From assembly GCA_036557785.1 (NCBI GenBank), contig DATBGZ010000021.1, forward strand, positions 1 through 44,775: a stretch of 44,775 nt of DNA, given 5' to 3'. Positions 1-7,509 of the stretch are shown in pieces. Position 1 is the stretch's first letter, and every line of letters begins with the position of its first letter. The position numbers and the translations under genes were made by a program. The notes beneath the pieces were generated by a model that worked only from the letters and a program-made list of their open reading frames with translations, was not told the DNA's origin and did not search any database. This stretch comes from DATBGZ01 sp036557785. Its GTDB lineage: Bacteria; Actinomycetota; Actinomycetes; Mycobacteriales; Micromonosporaceae.

Positions 1-1177
1 GGTCGGCCATCGCCCGGGTGATCGCCTGGCGGATCCACCACGTGGCGTAGGTGGAGAACTTGTAGCCCTTGGTGTAGTCGAACTTCTCCACGGCCCGGAT
101 CAGGCCGAGGTTGCCCTCCTGGATCAGGTCGAGGAAGGCCATCCCGCGTCCGGTGTAGCGCTTCGCGAGGGAGACCACGAGCCGCAGGTTCGCCTCGAGG
201 AGATGGTTCTTCGCCCGCTCGCCGTCGCGGGAGATCCAGTCGAGGTCGCGCCGCAGCGGGGTGGGCAGCTCCTCGCCGTCCTCCTCGGCCAACCGCAGCC
301 GCTCGGAGGCGTAGAGACCGCCCTCGATCCGCTTGGCGAGGTCGACCTCCTGCTCCGCGTTGAGCAGCGGTACCTTGCCGATCTGCTTGAGGTATGCCCG
401 TACGGAGTCCGCCGACGCGGTGAGCTCGGCGTCGCGCCGCGCCTGCTTGAGCGCCTCGGACTCCTCGTCGTCCCACTCGAAATCGCTGTCGGTGGCCTCC
501 GCCTCGGCGTCGGCCTCCGCGGCCTCGACCAGCGCGGCCGGCTCGTCGACCGGGACGTCCTCGAGCTCCAGGCCCAGCTCGTCCTCGATCTCGACATCTT
601 CAAGCTCGAGGTCCTCGACGACCAGGTCGGGGTCGGCGACGCTCGGCACGCTCGTGCCTGTCGGTTCCCCGTCCGGCCCGGCGGCTCCGGGCTCGGCGGC
701 GCTGGGCTCGGCGGCCTCGTGCTCGCCGACCTTCTTGCCCGTGGTCTTCTTCGCCGGCGCCTTCTTGACGGGGGCCTTCTTCGCCCGGACGCCCCCGCTG
801 CCCGAGCCGTCGACCACGTCGCCGTCCTGCCCAGCGGCGGTCTCCGCCTCCGCCATGCCCACGACCGCTGCCACGATCGACGCCGCGTCGTCACGGGCGC
901 CGCCCTCGACCACCGCGAGCTTCGTCGACCGGGACCGGGTCGCCTTCGCCGGCACGCTGCGAGCCTGCGCCGCAAGGGCGTCGCCCGCGTCCTGCGCCTC
1001 GGCCGTGGCGCCGTCCACCTTCGCCGTAGCGGCTCGGGACGCGGCCGTCGCGGCCCTGGCCGGGACGCTCGTGCGGCGATGACTCCGCGCTGCCGCGGTC
1101 CCCGTCGATTCAGCGGGGGGAGCACCGTCTGCGGACAGGCCCTCGGTCATCTGCCGGACCACGTTCTTCTCTGTCAC
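1..1177 (-). CDS. sigA: RNA polymerase primary sigma factor (5' part only)
   Basis: Primary sigma-70 factor that directs core RNA polymerase to housekeeping promoters. The C-terminal regions 3 and 4 lie beyond the left edge. I start at GTG 1177, preceded by GGGAAGG about 9 nt upstream; an in-frame ATG at 1150 is the alternative. The visible 392 residues open with a long low-complexity Ala/Lys/Asp/Glu region (about residues 1-250, with a KKAPVKKAPAKKTTGKK stretch near 140), then region 1.2 (SVRAYLKQIGKVPLL, about 253-290), then region 2 with NLRLVVSLAKRY, GMAFLDLIQEGNLGLI and YKFSTYATWWIRQAI. That region 2 is the hallmark of group 1 sigma factors. It is divergent from suhB, as in mycobacteria, but ppgK is missing between them. 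Very secure. Confidence 0.97.
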   Translation of the reverse strand, partial: MTEKNVVRQMTEGLSADGAPPAESTGTAAARSHRRTSVPARAATAASRAATAKVDGATAEAQDAGDALAAQARSVPAKATRSRSTKLAVVEGGARDDAASIVAAVVGMAEAETAAGQDGDVVDGSGSGGVRAKKAPVKKAPAKKTTGKKVGEHEAAEPSAAEPGAAGPDGEPTGTSVPSVADPDLVVEDLELEDVEIEDELGLELEDVPVDEPAALVEAAEADAEAEATDSDFEWDDEESEALKQARRDAELTASADSVRAYLKQIGKVPLLNAEQEVDLAKRIEGGLYASERLRLAEEDGEELPTPLRRDLDWISRDGERAKNHLLEANLRLVVSLAKRYTGRGMAFLDLIQEGNLGLIRAVEKFDYTKGYKFSTYATWWIRQAITRAMAD

Positions 1178-1301
1178 GTACGACCTTCCCGTGGCGAGGT
1201 GCTCCGTGCGCGCTGCCCGGCCCGGTGGTCGGGACGGTGCGAGCGGATGTCTTTCGACCCCTTGCGTCGGCGCCTGGGCCAACACACGCGGGCAGGCGTG
1301 A

Positions 1302-1307
1302 ATTGTA
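1302..1307 (-). promoter_or_regulatory. candidate -10 box of sigA
   Basis: On the minus strand this reads TACAAT, the best -10 match in the sigA/suhB intergenic region. It lies about 125 nt upstream of the sigA start. The position where a -35 box would fall (about 1325-1330) shows no TTGACA-like sequence, so the call is weak. Confidence 0.3.
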
Positions 1308-1449
1308 GCGCCGTACGCAGCGATCATCCGGCGACGCGAGGCGAGCCGGGCCTGCGAGGATGAGGTTCGCCGGTAGGGGTACCGGTCCGCGGGCGCCCAC
1401 GGAGGTCTTCCGCGTTCCGTTCGGGACGTTGCGTGTGGAGGGAGGGCGG

Positions 1450-2283
1450 GTGGCGCTGGCCGAGGATCCGCAGGTGCTGTTGGATCGGGCGTGCGCCGCG
1501 GCCCGGGGCGGTGCGGACCTGGCCCTGCGGCGGCGAGCCGACGGCCTTGGCGAGATCGGCACGAAGAGCACCGACACCGACCTGGTCACCGCGGCCGACC
1601 GCGCGGTGGAGGCGCTGCTCGCCGACATGTTGCTCACGGGCCGTCCGAACGAGAGCCTGCTCGGCGAGGAGGGCGGCCAGACCGGGATGGCCCGGGTGCG
1701 TTGGATCGTGGATCCGATCGACGGCACGGTGAATTATGTCTATGGATTGCCGTGCTACGCCATCTCGGTGGCGGCTGAGGTCGACGGCCAGGTCGTCGCC
1801 GGTGTGGTCCTCAACGCCGCCACCGGCGAGCAGTGGTCGGCGGTGCGGGGCCGCGGTGCTTGGCGTGACACGCCCGTCGCGGGCGAGCGCGGGGCCGCGC
1901 CGGTGCGGCTGGCCGGGTCGCGGGCGACCGACCTGTCCCAGGCGCTGGTCGCGACCGGGTTCGGCTACGACGCCAAGCGCCGGGCGCACCAGGCCACGGC
2001 TCTGGCCGGCGTGCTGCCCCGGGTCCGGGACATCCGGCGCTATGGCGCCGCGTCGTTGGACCTCTGTTTCGCGGCGGAGGGTCGCGTGGACGCCTACTTC
2101 GAGAAGGGACTGGCGCCGTGGGACATGGCGGCCGGTGCCCTGGTCGCCACGGAGGCCGGACTGCTCGTCACCGGCCTGCGAGGCACCCCGCCCGGTGCCG
2201 CCATGGTGCTCGCCGCGCCGCCCCGGCTGCACGCCGCTTTGCACGACCTGTTGGTCGAGGTCGACGCCGACGCGGGTGCGTAG
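1450..2283 (+). CDS. suhB: inositol monophosphatase family protein (SuhB-like)
   Basis: Mg2+-dependent phosphatase of the FIG superfamily, expected to hydrolyse inositol-1-phosphate to myo-inositol, used in actinobacteria for phosphatidylinositol and mycothiol. With start GTG 1450 (GGAGGG just upstream at 1441-1446) the protein has 277 residues, the normal family length; an ATG at 1360 in the same frame would add a poorly conserved 30-residue tail. Metal-site motifs are visible: GEEGG near residue 73, VDPIDGTVNY at 87-96 (Asp88, Asp91, Gly92, Thr93) and the C-terminal APWDMAAG. It lies opposite sigA and converges on cei, matching Rv2701c. The substrate could be another sugar or nucleotide phosphate. 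Confidence 0.93.
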   Translation: MALAEDPQVLLDRACAAARGGADLALRRRADGLGEIGTKSTDTDLVTAADRAVEALLADMLLTGRPNESLLGEEGGQTGMARVRWIVDPIDGTVNYVYGLPCYAISVAAEVDGQVVAGVVLNAATGEQWSAVRGRGAWRDTPVAGERGAAPVRLAGSRATDLSQALVATGFGYDAKRRAHQATALAGVLPRVRDIRRYGAASLDLCFAAEGRVDAYFEKGLAPWDMAAGALVATEAGLLVTGLRGTPPGAAMVLAAPPRLHAALHDLLVEVDADAGA

Positions 2284-2284
2284 G

Positions 2285-2301
2285 CGGTCCACTGTGGACC
2301 G
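2285..2301. terminator. short hairpin between convergent suhB and cei
   Basis: Perfect inverted repeat: CGGTCCA, a 3-nt loop CTG, then TGGACCG. It starts 2 nt after the suhB stop and ends 3 nt before the cei stop codon on the other strand. No T-run follows, as is usual in high-GC actinobacteria. It is placed to end both transcripts. Confidence 0.45.
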
Positions 2302-2303
2302 GA

Positions 2304-2897
2304 TCAGGCGGTCGCGCTGGGGGCGCCACTCGCCGTGTCACCCGGTGTGGCCGCCACATTGGCCCGCGGTAAGCCCGGGCAGGTGTTCGGCGGCGCCTTG
2401 GGTGCCTTGAGGGCGGCGATGCGCTGGTTGACTTCGGTGGTCGTGGCGAGCTGTTGGAACTCCTGGCCAAGGATGAGATCGACGTCGCCACCCGTGCGGG
2501 CGGGATCGAAGTGCTCCTCCAGCGCGCCGTCAAGGAAGTAGGCCTTGACGAGCCACTCCGCACCGACCGCCTCCGGCCCGTAGACCGTCTTGCCGATGCC
2601 GGAGTACTCCTGCCCCTTCGGCACGGTCCCCTTCGTCGGCACGACGAAGCCCCGGTTGACGAACTCGTTGCCGATCTGGTCGGCGAGGCCGACCCGCGTG
2701 GAGCCGTTGTAGACGTTGAGCGTGACCTCGGTGGGCTTGAGAACCTCCAGGTTGACCCGCACCTGACCCGGCTTGCACGTGTCCTGTACGTGCGGTGTGG
2801 TCTGCGTGTCCCGGTTGATGGCGGTCAGCACCACGACACCAGCCGTCACGAAAAGGACGGCGAAAAAGATCATGGCACGCACACGCGGAAACGTCAT
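2304..2897 (-). CDS. cei: LytR_C domain envelope protein (Cei-like)
   Basis: Membrane-anchored protein of 197 residues. I start at ATG 2897 because the hydrophobic anchor follows directly (FFAVLFVTAGVVVLTAI, about residues 10-28). The reading frame stays open to 2987 but that extension lacks conserved features. The extracytoplasmic part holds the LytR C-terminal fold (LEVLKPTEVTLNVYNGSTRVGLADQI, here split by position: about 50-75) with VNRGFVV and VYGPEAVGAEWLV following. The M. tuberculosis counterpart Rv2700 (cell envelope integrity) sits at the same place, opposite suhB and next to DUF4193. The C-terminal tail is Ala/Pro-rich. The family assignment is good; the molecular role is not defined by sequence. 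Confidence 0.85.
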   Translation of the reverse strand: MTFPRVRAMIFFAVLFVTAGVVVLTAINRDTQTTPHVQDTCKPGQVRVNLEVLKPTEVTLNVYNGSTRVGLADQIGNEFVNRGFVVPTKGTVPKGQEYSGIGKTVYGPEAVGAEWLVKAYFLDGALEEHFDPARTGGDVDLILGQEFQQLATTTEVNQRIAALKAPKAPPNTCPGLPRANVAATPGDTASGAPSATA

Positions 2898-3260
2898 TCC
2901 GTCGCCACTCCTGCCCACATCTGGAGTCCGGATCCAGGCCCGGGAATCTGGGGACTCGTGTCGTCGTTCGTATGACGCCCCAACCAACCGGCCGGTGCCA
3001 AGAGATTAGCGAAGACCGGTGATTGTGGCGGGTAATCTCGTCCGTCTGTCGGCGCGCCGCAGTCCGTAAGGACTACGGTGACCCGTACCTTGTGTCGGCT
3101 CGATCACATCGGGAACAATCCTGCGCGCGCGAGCGTACAAGCTGCGGAACGCAGGGGGTAAGGTACGCCGCCAGCGCTGGCGGCGTGGGGCCGGCCCGCC
3201 GGGCGCGTACCCCGAACCCGAGCAATCTGCTGACAAGACTCTGGGAGTGTGACAACGACG
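2898..3260. other. divergent control region between cei and the DUF4193 gene
   Basis: 363 bp without a gene. On the plus strand there is TAAGGT at 3159-3164, followed directly by a perfect 20-bp palindrome. A second small inverted repeat (AGTCC, 4 nt, GGACT) lies at 3061-3074 and overlaps TACGGT at 3074-3079. On the minus strand I see no convincing -35/-10 pair for cei. Confidence 0.4.
3159..3185 (+). promoter_or_regulatory. -10 box followed by a perfect 20-bp palindrome
   Basis: TAAGGT (3159-3164) is followed after one base by the perfect palindrome at 3166-3185 (half-site CGCCGCCAGC). The palindrome covers where transcription should start and lies about 75 nt upstream of the DUF4193 start codon. 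It could be an operator or, in the transcript, a leader hairpin. Confidence 0.4.
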
Positions 3261-3557
3261 ATGGCGACCGACTACGACGCGCCACGGCGCGACGAGGTCG
3301 ATCTCGGCGCGGACAGCATCGAGGAGCTCAAGTCCCGGCGCGTCGACGCGCAGTCGGCGAGCGTCGACGTCGACGAGATCGACGTCGCCGAAGGCTTCGA
3401 GCTGCCTGGGGCCGAGCTCGCCGACGAGGAGCTGACCGTCAAGGTGCTGCCGATGCAGGCCGACGAGTTCCGATGCTCCAACTGCTTCCTGGTGCACCAC
3501 CGCAGCCAGCTCGCGTACGAACGCAAGGGTGAGTTGATCTGCACCGAGTGCGCCTGA
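3261..3557 (+). CDS. DUF4193 zinc-ribbon-like protein
   Basis: Small conserved actinobacterial protein of 98 residues, same family as Rv2699c. I start at ATG 3261 because family members begin MATDYD; a GTG at 3249 in frame would add four residues. The first two thirds are acidic (DSIEELKSRRVD, VDEIDVAEGFELPG). The C-terminus has two Cys pairs in CSNCFLVHHRSQL and ICTECA, a likely zinc ribbon. The role is unknown; it is always found beside dut/DUF3093 in this locus and is opposite cei. The family call is secure. Confidence 0.92.
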   Translation: MATDYDAPRRDEVDLGADSIEELKSRRVDAQSASVDVDEIDVAEGFELPGAELADEELTVKVLPMQADEFRCSNCFLVHHRSQLAYERKGELICTECA

Positions 3558-3638
3558 GAGCAGGTCCGGCTGAACTCGACCTCGTGCGCCAGACTCGTGC
3601 TACGCGGTGAGTGAGCGGCTCTGGGCGGAGGCGAAGAC

Positions 3639-4499
3639 ATGACCAAGAAGGAGCGGCCCGGCGGCGACCCGCCGGGCTCCGCTGTCCCTGGTGACGGCCT
3701 GGCGGGTGACGGCCTGGTGGGTGACGGTCTTGTCGGCCCGATCGTTCCCGGCGACACGATGGCCGACGCCGCGACCGCCGAGGCGATCGCGCGGCTGACC
3801 GAGGCAAACCTGTCTGCGGGCGAGAAGCGCCGGGCGCTCGGCGTGATCGCGAACGCGTTGCGGCTGCGCGGCCTGCCCAACGCGCTCAAGCCCAAGGCAC
3901 TGATGGGGTGGGTCGGTGACGCGGTCGTCGACATCGCCCCGCGCATCCCCTTGCGCACCCTGGAGGCGCTGCGGGGCCACCATCCGGGGCTGACCGACCA
4001 GCAGATCGCCGATCGGCTGGTGCGCAACGCGGCGCGCACGAGCGCCGGCATCGGCGCGATCGGCGGCGGAGTGACCGCGGTCCAGTGGGCTGCGCCGCCG
4101 GCGCTGCTGACCGCGCCCGTGGTTCTCGCCGCGGAGACGGTCGCCGTGGTGGCAGTGGAGCTCAAGCTCATCGGCGAACTGCAGGAGCTCTACGGGCAGC
4201 CGGTAGCCGGTGGAACCGTGCAACGCTCGCTCAGCCTGCTCCAGGCGTGGGCGGGCCGCCGGGGCGTGAACCTGCTTGTTCCCGGTCGCAGCGTGGCCGC
4301 GGTGCTCAGCACCGCCGCACGGCACGAGCTGCGGGATCGGCTGGTACGCCGGTTCGGGCGCAACCTCACCACGCTGGGTCCGCTGCTCACCGGTGCCGCG
4401 ATCGCGGCGTTCCTCAACCGGCGGGCCACCGTGAAGCTCGCCGAGGAGGTCCGGCGCGATCTGGCCGCGACCCGCTCGCGCGCCCTGCCCCCCGGCTGA
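3639..4499 (+). CDS. EcsC-like membrane-associated protein
   Basis: 286 residues, ATG 3639 with GGAG 9 nt upstream. The N-terminus has a small tandem repeat, GDGLAGDGLVGDGLVG (about residues 19-34), coming from three 15-bp DNA units near 3,698-3,743. The centre carries helical segments including a Gly/Ala-rich stretch (TSAGIGAIGGGVTAVQW) and an Ala/Val-rich stretch (LLTAPVVLAAETVAVVAVELKL, about 153-174), ending ELQELYG, which resembles the end of EcsC-family domains. A last hydrophobic segment (LLTGAAIAAFLNRRATV) is near residue 255. No catalytic motif is visible. It has no counterpart at this position in mycobacteria. EcsC resemblance is from memory and only moderately sure. Confidence 0.6.
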   Translation: MTKKERPGGDPPGSAVPGDGLAGDGLVGDGLVGPIVPGDTMADAATAEAIARLTEANLSAGEKRRALGVIANALRLRGLPNALKPKALMGWVGDAVVDIAPRIPLRTLEALRGHHPGLTDQQIADRLVRNAARTSAGIGAIGGGVTAVQWAAPPALLTAPVVLAAETVAVVAVELKLIGELQELYGQPVAGGTVQRSLSLLQAWAGRRGVNLLVPGRSVAAVLSTAARHELRDRLVRRFGRNLTTLGPLLTGAAIAAFLNRRATVKLAEEVRRDLAATRSRALPPG

Positions 4500-4500
4500 G

Positions 4501-4552
4501 TGTCAGGAGGGGCACCCTGCTTGACGTTGGATGTCAGGAAGGGCACCCTCCT
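4501..4552. repeat. two copies of a TGTCAGGARGGGCACCCT repeat
   Basis: An 18-bp unit occurs at 4501-4518 and 4532-4549 with a single mismatch and a 31-bp period. The second copy folds as AGGAAGGG, CA, CCCTCCT (4536-4552) with one mismatch. The first copy supplies the stop codon of the DUF3093 gene and touches the stop of the EcsC-like gene. It resembles the AGGAAGGG palindromic repeats I recall as frequent in Micromonosporaceae. Confidence 0.6.
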
Positions 4553-5009
4553 GGCACCTGGGCGCACGCAGGGCGGCGGCGAGCCGGTCCGGGTGGCGGG
4601 AGCTGACGTACCAGTACGGTGTGGGGTCGGCGGGGTCATCGAGATCGATGCGTACCCCACCGGGGATCCACGGTCGGATGATGACGAAGGCGAGCGGGTC
4701 GGCCTCCGGCCCGAGCAACTCCCGGCGCGCCACCGCATCGATGATGGTGACACCACGGATCACCGCGAGAGGCAGGTGGGCGTCGTCGACGTGCAGGGTC
4801 TGGTCGTCGACACGGACCCTGATCCGGGACATCGCGGCCACGCCGGCGATCGCGATCGCGCCGGCCACCAGGTAGGTGATCGGGGCCCGCAGCGCGAACG
4901 CCCCGATCGCGAGCTCGGTGGCGAGGAACGCCGCGACCGCCACCGCGGCCGGCCACATCCACCACGGCGCGACGAGCCACTCGCGGTAGTTGGTGCCAGA
5001 GGAGCCCAC
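4503..5009 (-). CDS. DUF3093 membrane protein
   Basis: 168-residue integral membrane protein, family of Rv2698. I start at GTG 5009; a TACCCT box ends 6 nt upstream and there is no Shine-Dalgarno, so the message is probably leaderless. An immediately preceding GTG (5012) is possible. N-terminal YREWLVAPWWMWPAAV leads into two hydrophobic helices (about residues 15-60), followed by a soluble part with RIRVRVDDQTLHV and WYVSSRHPDRLAAAL typical of the family. The last about 20 residues (after AALRAP) are encoded by the repeat at 4501-4552, so the natural C-terminus has apparently been replaced or extended. It is divergent from dut. Function unknown. Confidence 0.88.
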   Translation of the reverse strand: MGSSGTNYREWLVAPWWMWPAAVAVAAFLATELAIGAFALRAPITYLVAGAIAIAGVAAMSRIRVRVDDQTLHVDDAHLPLAVIRGVTIIDAVARRELLGPEADPLAFVIIRPWIPGGVRIDLDDPADPTPYWYVSSRHPDRLAAALRAPRCQEGALPDIQRQAGCPS

Positions 5010-5015
5010 CACAGC

Positions 5016-5021
5016 AGGGTA
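5016..5021 (-). promoter_or_regulatory. -10 box of a probable leaderless DUF3093 mRNA
   Basis: Minus strand TACCCT followed by 6 nt and GTG 5009. No Shine-Dalgarno precedes the start. Confidence 0.45.
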
Positions 5022-5070
5022 CGGTGAGCGCGGCCAGGCGACGGCGTGGCCCCTGACCAGGGAGGTGCCG

Positions 5071-5619
5071 GTGGGCGAGCAACCCGCGGCCGTACGGGTC
5101 ACCTTCCAGCGGCTCGACCCCGACCTGCCGCCGCCGTGCTACGCGCACGAGGGCGACGCCGGCGCGGACCTGTTCGCGGCCGTCGATATCGAGCTCAAGC
5201 CCGGCGAGCGCAGTCTGATCCCCACGGGGCTGGCGATCGCGCTGCCGCTCGGCTACGTCGGGCTGGTGCATCCGCGCTCAGGGCTGGCGGCGAGGCTCGG
5301 CGTCACGGTCCTCAACGCGCCCGGCACGGTCGACGCGGGCTACCGCGGGGAGATCCTCGTCAACCTGGTCAACCACGACCCGCGCAACCCCGCCCTGATC
5401 CGTCGGGGTGATCGCATCGCCCAGCTTGTCGTGCAACGCGTGGAACGGGCAGACTTCTGGGAAGTGACACAGTTGCCCGGCTCCGCGCGTGGCGCGGGGG
5501 GCCACGGCTCGACCGGGGGCGTCGCGGCCCTGGGTGGCCAACCCGGCTCGTCCCAGGGACAGACCCCGAACGCCTTGGCCGCGGGGTCGGACGGCGGCGT
5601 GTCGGGGGAGAGTGAGTAG
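5071..5619 (+). CDS. dut: deoxyuridine 5'-triphosphate nucleotidohydrolase
   Basis: Trimeric dUTPase that converts dUTP to dUMP and pyrophosphate, keeping uracil out of DNA and feeding dTMP synthesis. GTG 5071 is chosen for its AGGGAGG 5 nt upstream. All five family motifs are present: 1 DAGADLFA (29-36), 2 PRSG (68-71), 3 GTVDAGYRGE (85-94, with the catalytic Asp and the uracil-site Tyr), 4 RGDRIAQLVV (112-121), 5 RGAGGHGSTG (140-149), the last like the M. tuberculosis enzyme. At 182 residues it is about 30 longer than usual because of a Gly/Ser-rich C-terminal tail. It leads a run of four tightly packed genes. Confidence 0.96.
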   Translation: MGEQPAAVRVTFQRLDPDLPPPCYAHEGDAGADLFAAVDIELKPGERSLIPTGLAIALPLGYVGLVHPRSGLAARLGVTVLNAPGTVDAGYRGEILVNLVNHDPRNPALIRRGDRIAQLVVQRVERADFWEVTQLPGSARGAGGHGSTGGVAALGGQPGSSQGQTPNALAAGSDGGVSGESE

Positions 5620-5621
5620 CG

Positions 5622-6407
5622 GTGATCTTCTCGCGCAGACGCGGGACCGGAGCGCAGCGGGACGAGTACGGACCCGACCTCGAGGATCTCGCCGAGAGCC
5701 GCGCGATACCGGTGCCGGAGGTCGGACCCTACGACGTTGAGGTTGCTCCGGAGGACGGCGTGCCCCGGATCGATCTCGGTGCGCTGAAGATCCCGAACCT
5801 GCCGGGCAACGCGATCCAACTCGAAACCGGGCCGGACAGCCAGATCGTGCGGGTTCACCTGGAGCGCGAGGGGAGCCGGCTGCAGCTCGCCGCCTACGCC
5901 GCCCCCCGCAGCGAGGGGATCTGGGACGAGGTCCGCGCCGACCTGCGAACCGCGCTGCTCGGTGGCGGCGCCAAGGTCGTCGAGGTGGCCGGGGAGTACG
6001 GGCCGGCGCTCGCCGCGCGCATGCCCAGCGGCGCTGGCGTCGGTGCGGTGGAGGTGCGCCACATCGGCATCGATGGCCCCCGCTGGTTCGTGCACGCCGC
6101 CCTGATCGGCCCCGCGGCCGCCGACCCCGACTCGGCCGGTGCCCTCCACGACGTGCTGCACGGGCTCGTGGTGGACCGGGGCAGCGAGGCGCGTCCGGTC
6201 AAGGAGGTGCTCCCGTTGCTGCTGCCGCCCGAGTTCCAGGCCCAGGTCAGCGAGGCCATCGCGGCGCAGGCCGCGGCCACGGCGCAGGCGGCGGCGGCGA
6301 CCGAACACGCGGCGGCCAAGCCCGCGGCCACGCAGACCGCCGCCGCCGAGGCGGCCGCCGCGACCCGTCGGTCGACCGGACCTCGACGCGCCAGGGGCAG
6401 GGCATGA
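5622..6407 (+). CDS. DUF3710 protein
   Basis: 261-residue protein of the actinobacterial DUF3710 family (Rv2696c counterpart). GTG 5622 lies 2 nt after the dut stop with a GGGGGAGAG ribosome site inside dut. Family-typical segments are GPYD (about residue 36), RIDLGALKIP, VRVHLEREGSRLQLAAYAAP (83-102), WDEVRADLR and GPRWFVHAALIG. The last 60 residues are an Ala-rich, repetitive tail ending in Arg. No membrane segment and no catalytic motif is visible. Function unknown. The stop overlaps the next start (ATGA). Confidence 0.92.
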   Translation: MIFSRRRGTGAQRDEYGPDLEDLAESRAIPVPEVGPYDVEVAPEDGVPRIDLGALKIPNLPGNAIQLETGPDSQIVRVHLEREGSRLQLAAYAAPRSEGIWDEVRADLRTALLGGGAKVVEVAGEYGPALAARMPSGAGVGAVEVRHIGIDGPRWFVHAALIGPAAADPDSAGALHDVLHGLVVDRGSEARPVKEVLPLLLPPEFQAQVSEAIAAQAAATAQAAAATEHAAAKPAATQTAAAEAAAATRRSTGPRRARGRA

Positions 6408-6814
6408 AGCATCCCGCCCCCCGGCCCGAGCCAACCGATCCTATGCGCCAGTCGGACCGCAGTCTGCGGGGCATGCTGCGCAGGTATACCGCGAGCGAAG
6501 AGGAACTCGACGCGGAGCAGTTGCGCGCCGAGACCGCCCGACCGGGCTGCCGTCCGGTGGGGGAGGTGTCCCGTGGCGAGCTCGTCAACGTGACCGGACG
6601 GCTGCGTACCGTCGTCTACACTCCACGGACGAACCTGCCGACCCTGGAGGCGGACCTCTACGACGGCACCGACGTGGTGACGCTGGTGTGGCTCGGCAGA
6701 CGGCAGATCGCCGGCATCGAGCCCGGCCGGGTGCTCACCGCCCGGGGCAGGGTCGCGGTCCGTGACCGCCGGAAGGTCATCTACAACCCGCACTACGAGT
6801 TGGAGCTGTCTTGA
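6404..6814 (+). CDS. small OB-fold nucleic-acid-binding-type protein
   Basis: 136 residues, ATG overlapping the previous stop by 4 nt. The C-terminal two thirds match the OB-fold protein found here in all actinobacteria (Rv2694c counterpart): VGEVSRGELVNVTGRLRTVV, then TLEADLYDGTDVVTLVWLGRR and ARGRVAVRDRRKVIYNPHYEL. This pattern resembles the tRNA-anticodon/RecG-wedge type of OB domain, so RNA or DNA binding is likely but not shown. Translationally coupled to DUF3710 upstream and DUF3159 downstream. Confidence 0.9.
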   Translation: MKHPAPRPEPTDPMRQSDRSLRGMLRRYTASEEELDAEQLRAETARPGCRPVGEVSRGELVNVTGRLRTVVYTPRTNLPTLEADLYDGTDVVTLVWLGRRQIAGIEPGRVLTARGRVAVRDRRKVIYNPHYELELS

Positions 6815-7488
6815 CGTCGCCACGGTGGACACCGGATGCGGAAGGCAACCTCCCCAGCTTCTCCGAGCAGGTGGCCGGCCAGCTCGGCGGCGTGCGGGGC
6901 ATGGTCGAGTCCAGCGTTCCGGTCGTCGTCTTCGTCCTCGTCAACATCGTCTGGTCGTTGACGCCGGCACTCATCGCGGCGGTGGTGGTGGGCCTGGGCA
7001 TCGCGGCGTACCGGTTAGCTCGGCGCCAGCCCGTCCGGCATGCGATCAATGGGCTTTTCGGCATCGCGGTCGGCGCCTTCATCGCCTGGCGGACGGGCGA
7101 GGCGAAGGCGTTCTACCTGCCGGGAATCCTGCTCACGCTGGGCTACGGCGTCGCGCTCGTGGGGTCGGTGCTGGCCCGCCGGCCGCTGGTCGGGTGGCTG
7201 TGGTCGGTGGTCGCCGACAAGGGCGGCACCCGGTGGTACCGCGAGGAGGGCCTGCGCCGGACATTCGGCTGGCTCACGGTCGTCTGGGCGGCCGTCTTCG
7301 CGGCGAAGTTCGTGGTGAACATGTGGGTCTACTTCGCCGATGGGCTCACCGACGACCAGAAGTTGAGCATCCTCGGCGTGATGCGCATCGCGCTCGGGGC
7401 GCCGCCCTACGCGGTGCTGCTCGCCCTGACCATCTGGGCGGTGCGGCGGTACCAGCGTGGTCTGGGCACCGAGGCCCTGCCCGCCTGA
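6811..7488 (+). CDS. DUF3159 integral membrane protein
   Basis: 225 residues, starting at TTG 6811, which overlaps the preceding TGA (TTGA), an unusual coupled start. It has about six hydrophobic helices: VVVFVLVNIVWSL, LIAAVVVGLGIAAYRL, INGLFGIAVGAFIAW, YLPGILLTLGYGVALVGSVL, FGWLTVVWAAVFAAKFVVNM and YAVLLALTIWAVRRY. Conserved polar patches such as WRTGEAKAFYLPG and RWYREEGLRR sit between them. Same family and place as Rv2693c. Function unknown. It ends the dut run and converges on the TrkA pair. Confidence 0.92.
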   Translation: MTSPRWTPDAEGNLPSFSEQVAGQLGGVRGMVESSVPVVVFVLVNIVWSLTPALIAAVVVGLGIAAYRLARRQPVRHAINGLFGIAVGAFIAWRTGEAKAFYLPGILLTLGYGVALVGSVLARRPLVGWLWSVVADKGGTRWYREEGLRRTFGWLTVVWAAVFAAKFVVNMWVYFADGLTDDQKLSILGVMRIALGAPPYAVLLALTIWAVRRYQRGLGTEALPA

Positions 7489-7509
7489 CCGGGCCCTGCC
7501 GGGGGCGGG

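Noticed and set aside
203..1363. Long plus-strand frame opposite sigA
   Set aside because: Its translation is the antisense shadow of the sigma factor gene, with Arg/Leu/Val-rich sequence and no family features; the minus strand holds unmistakable sigma region 2.
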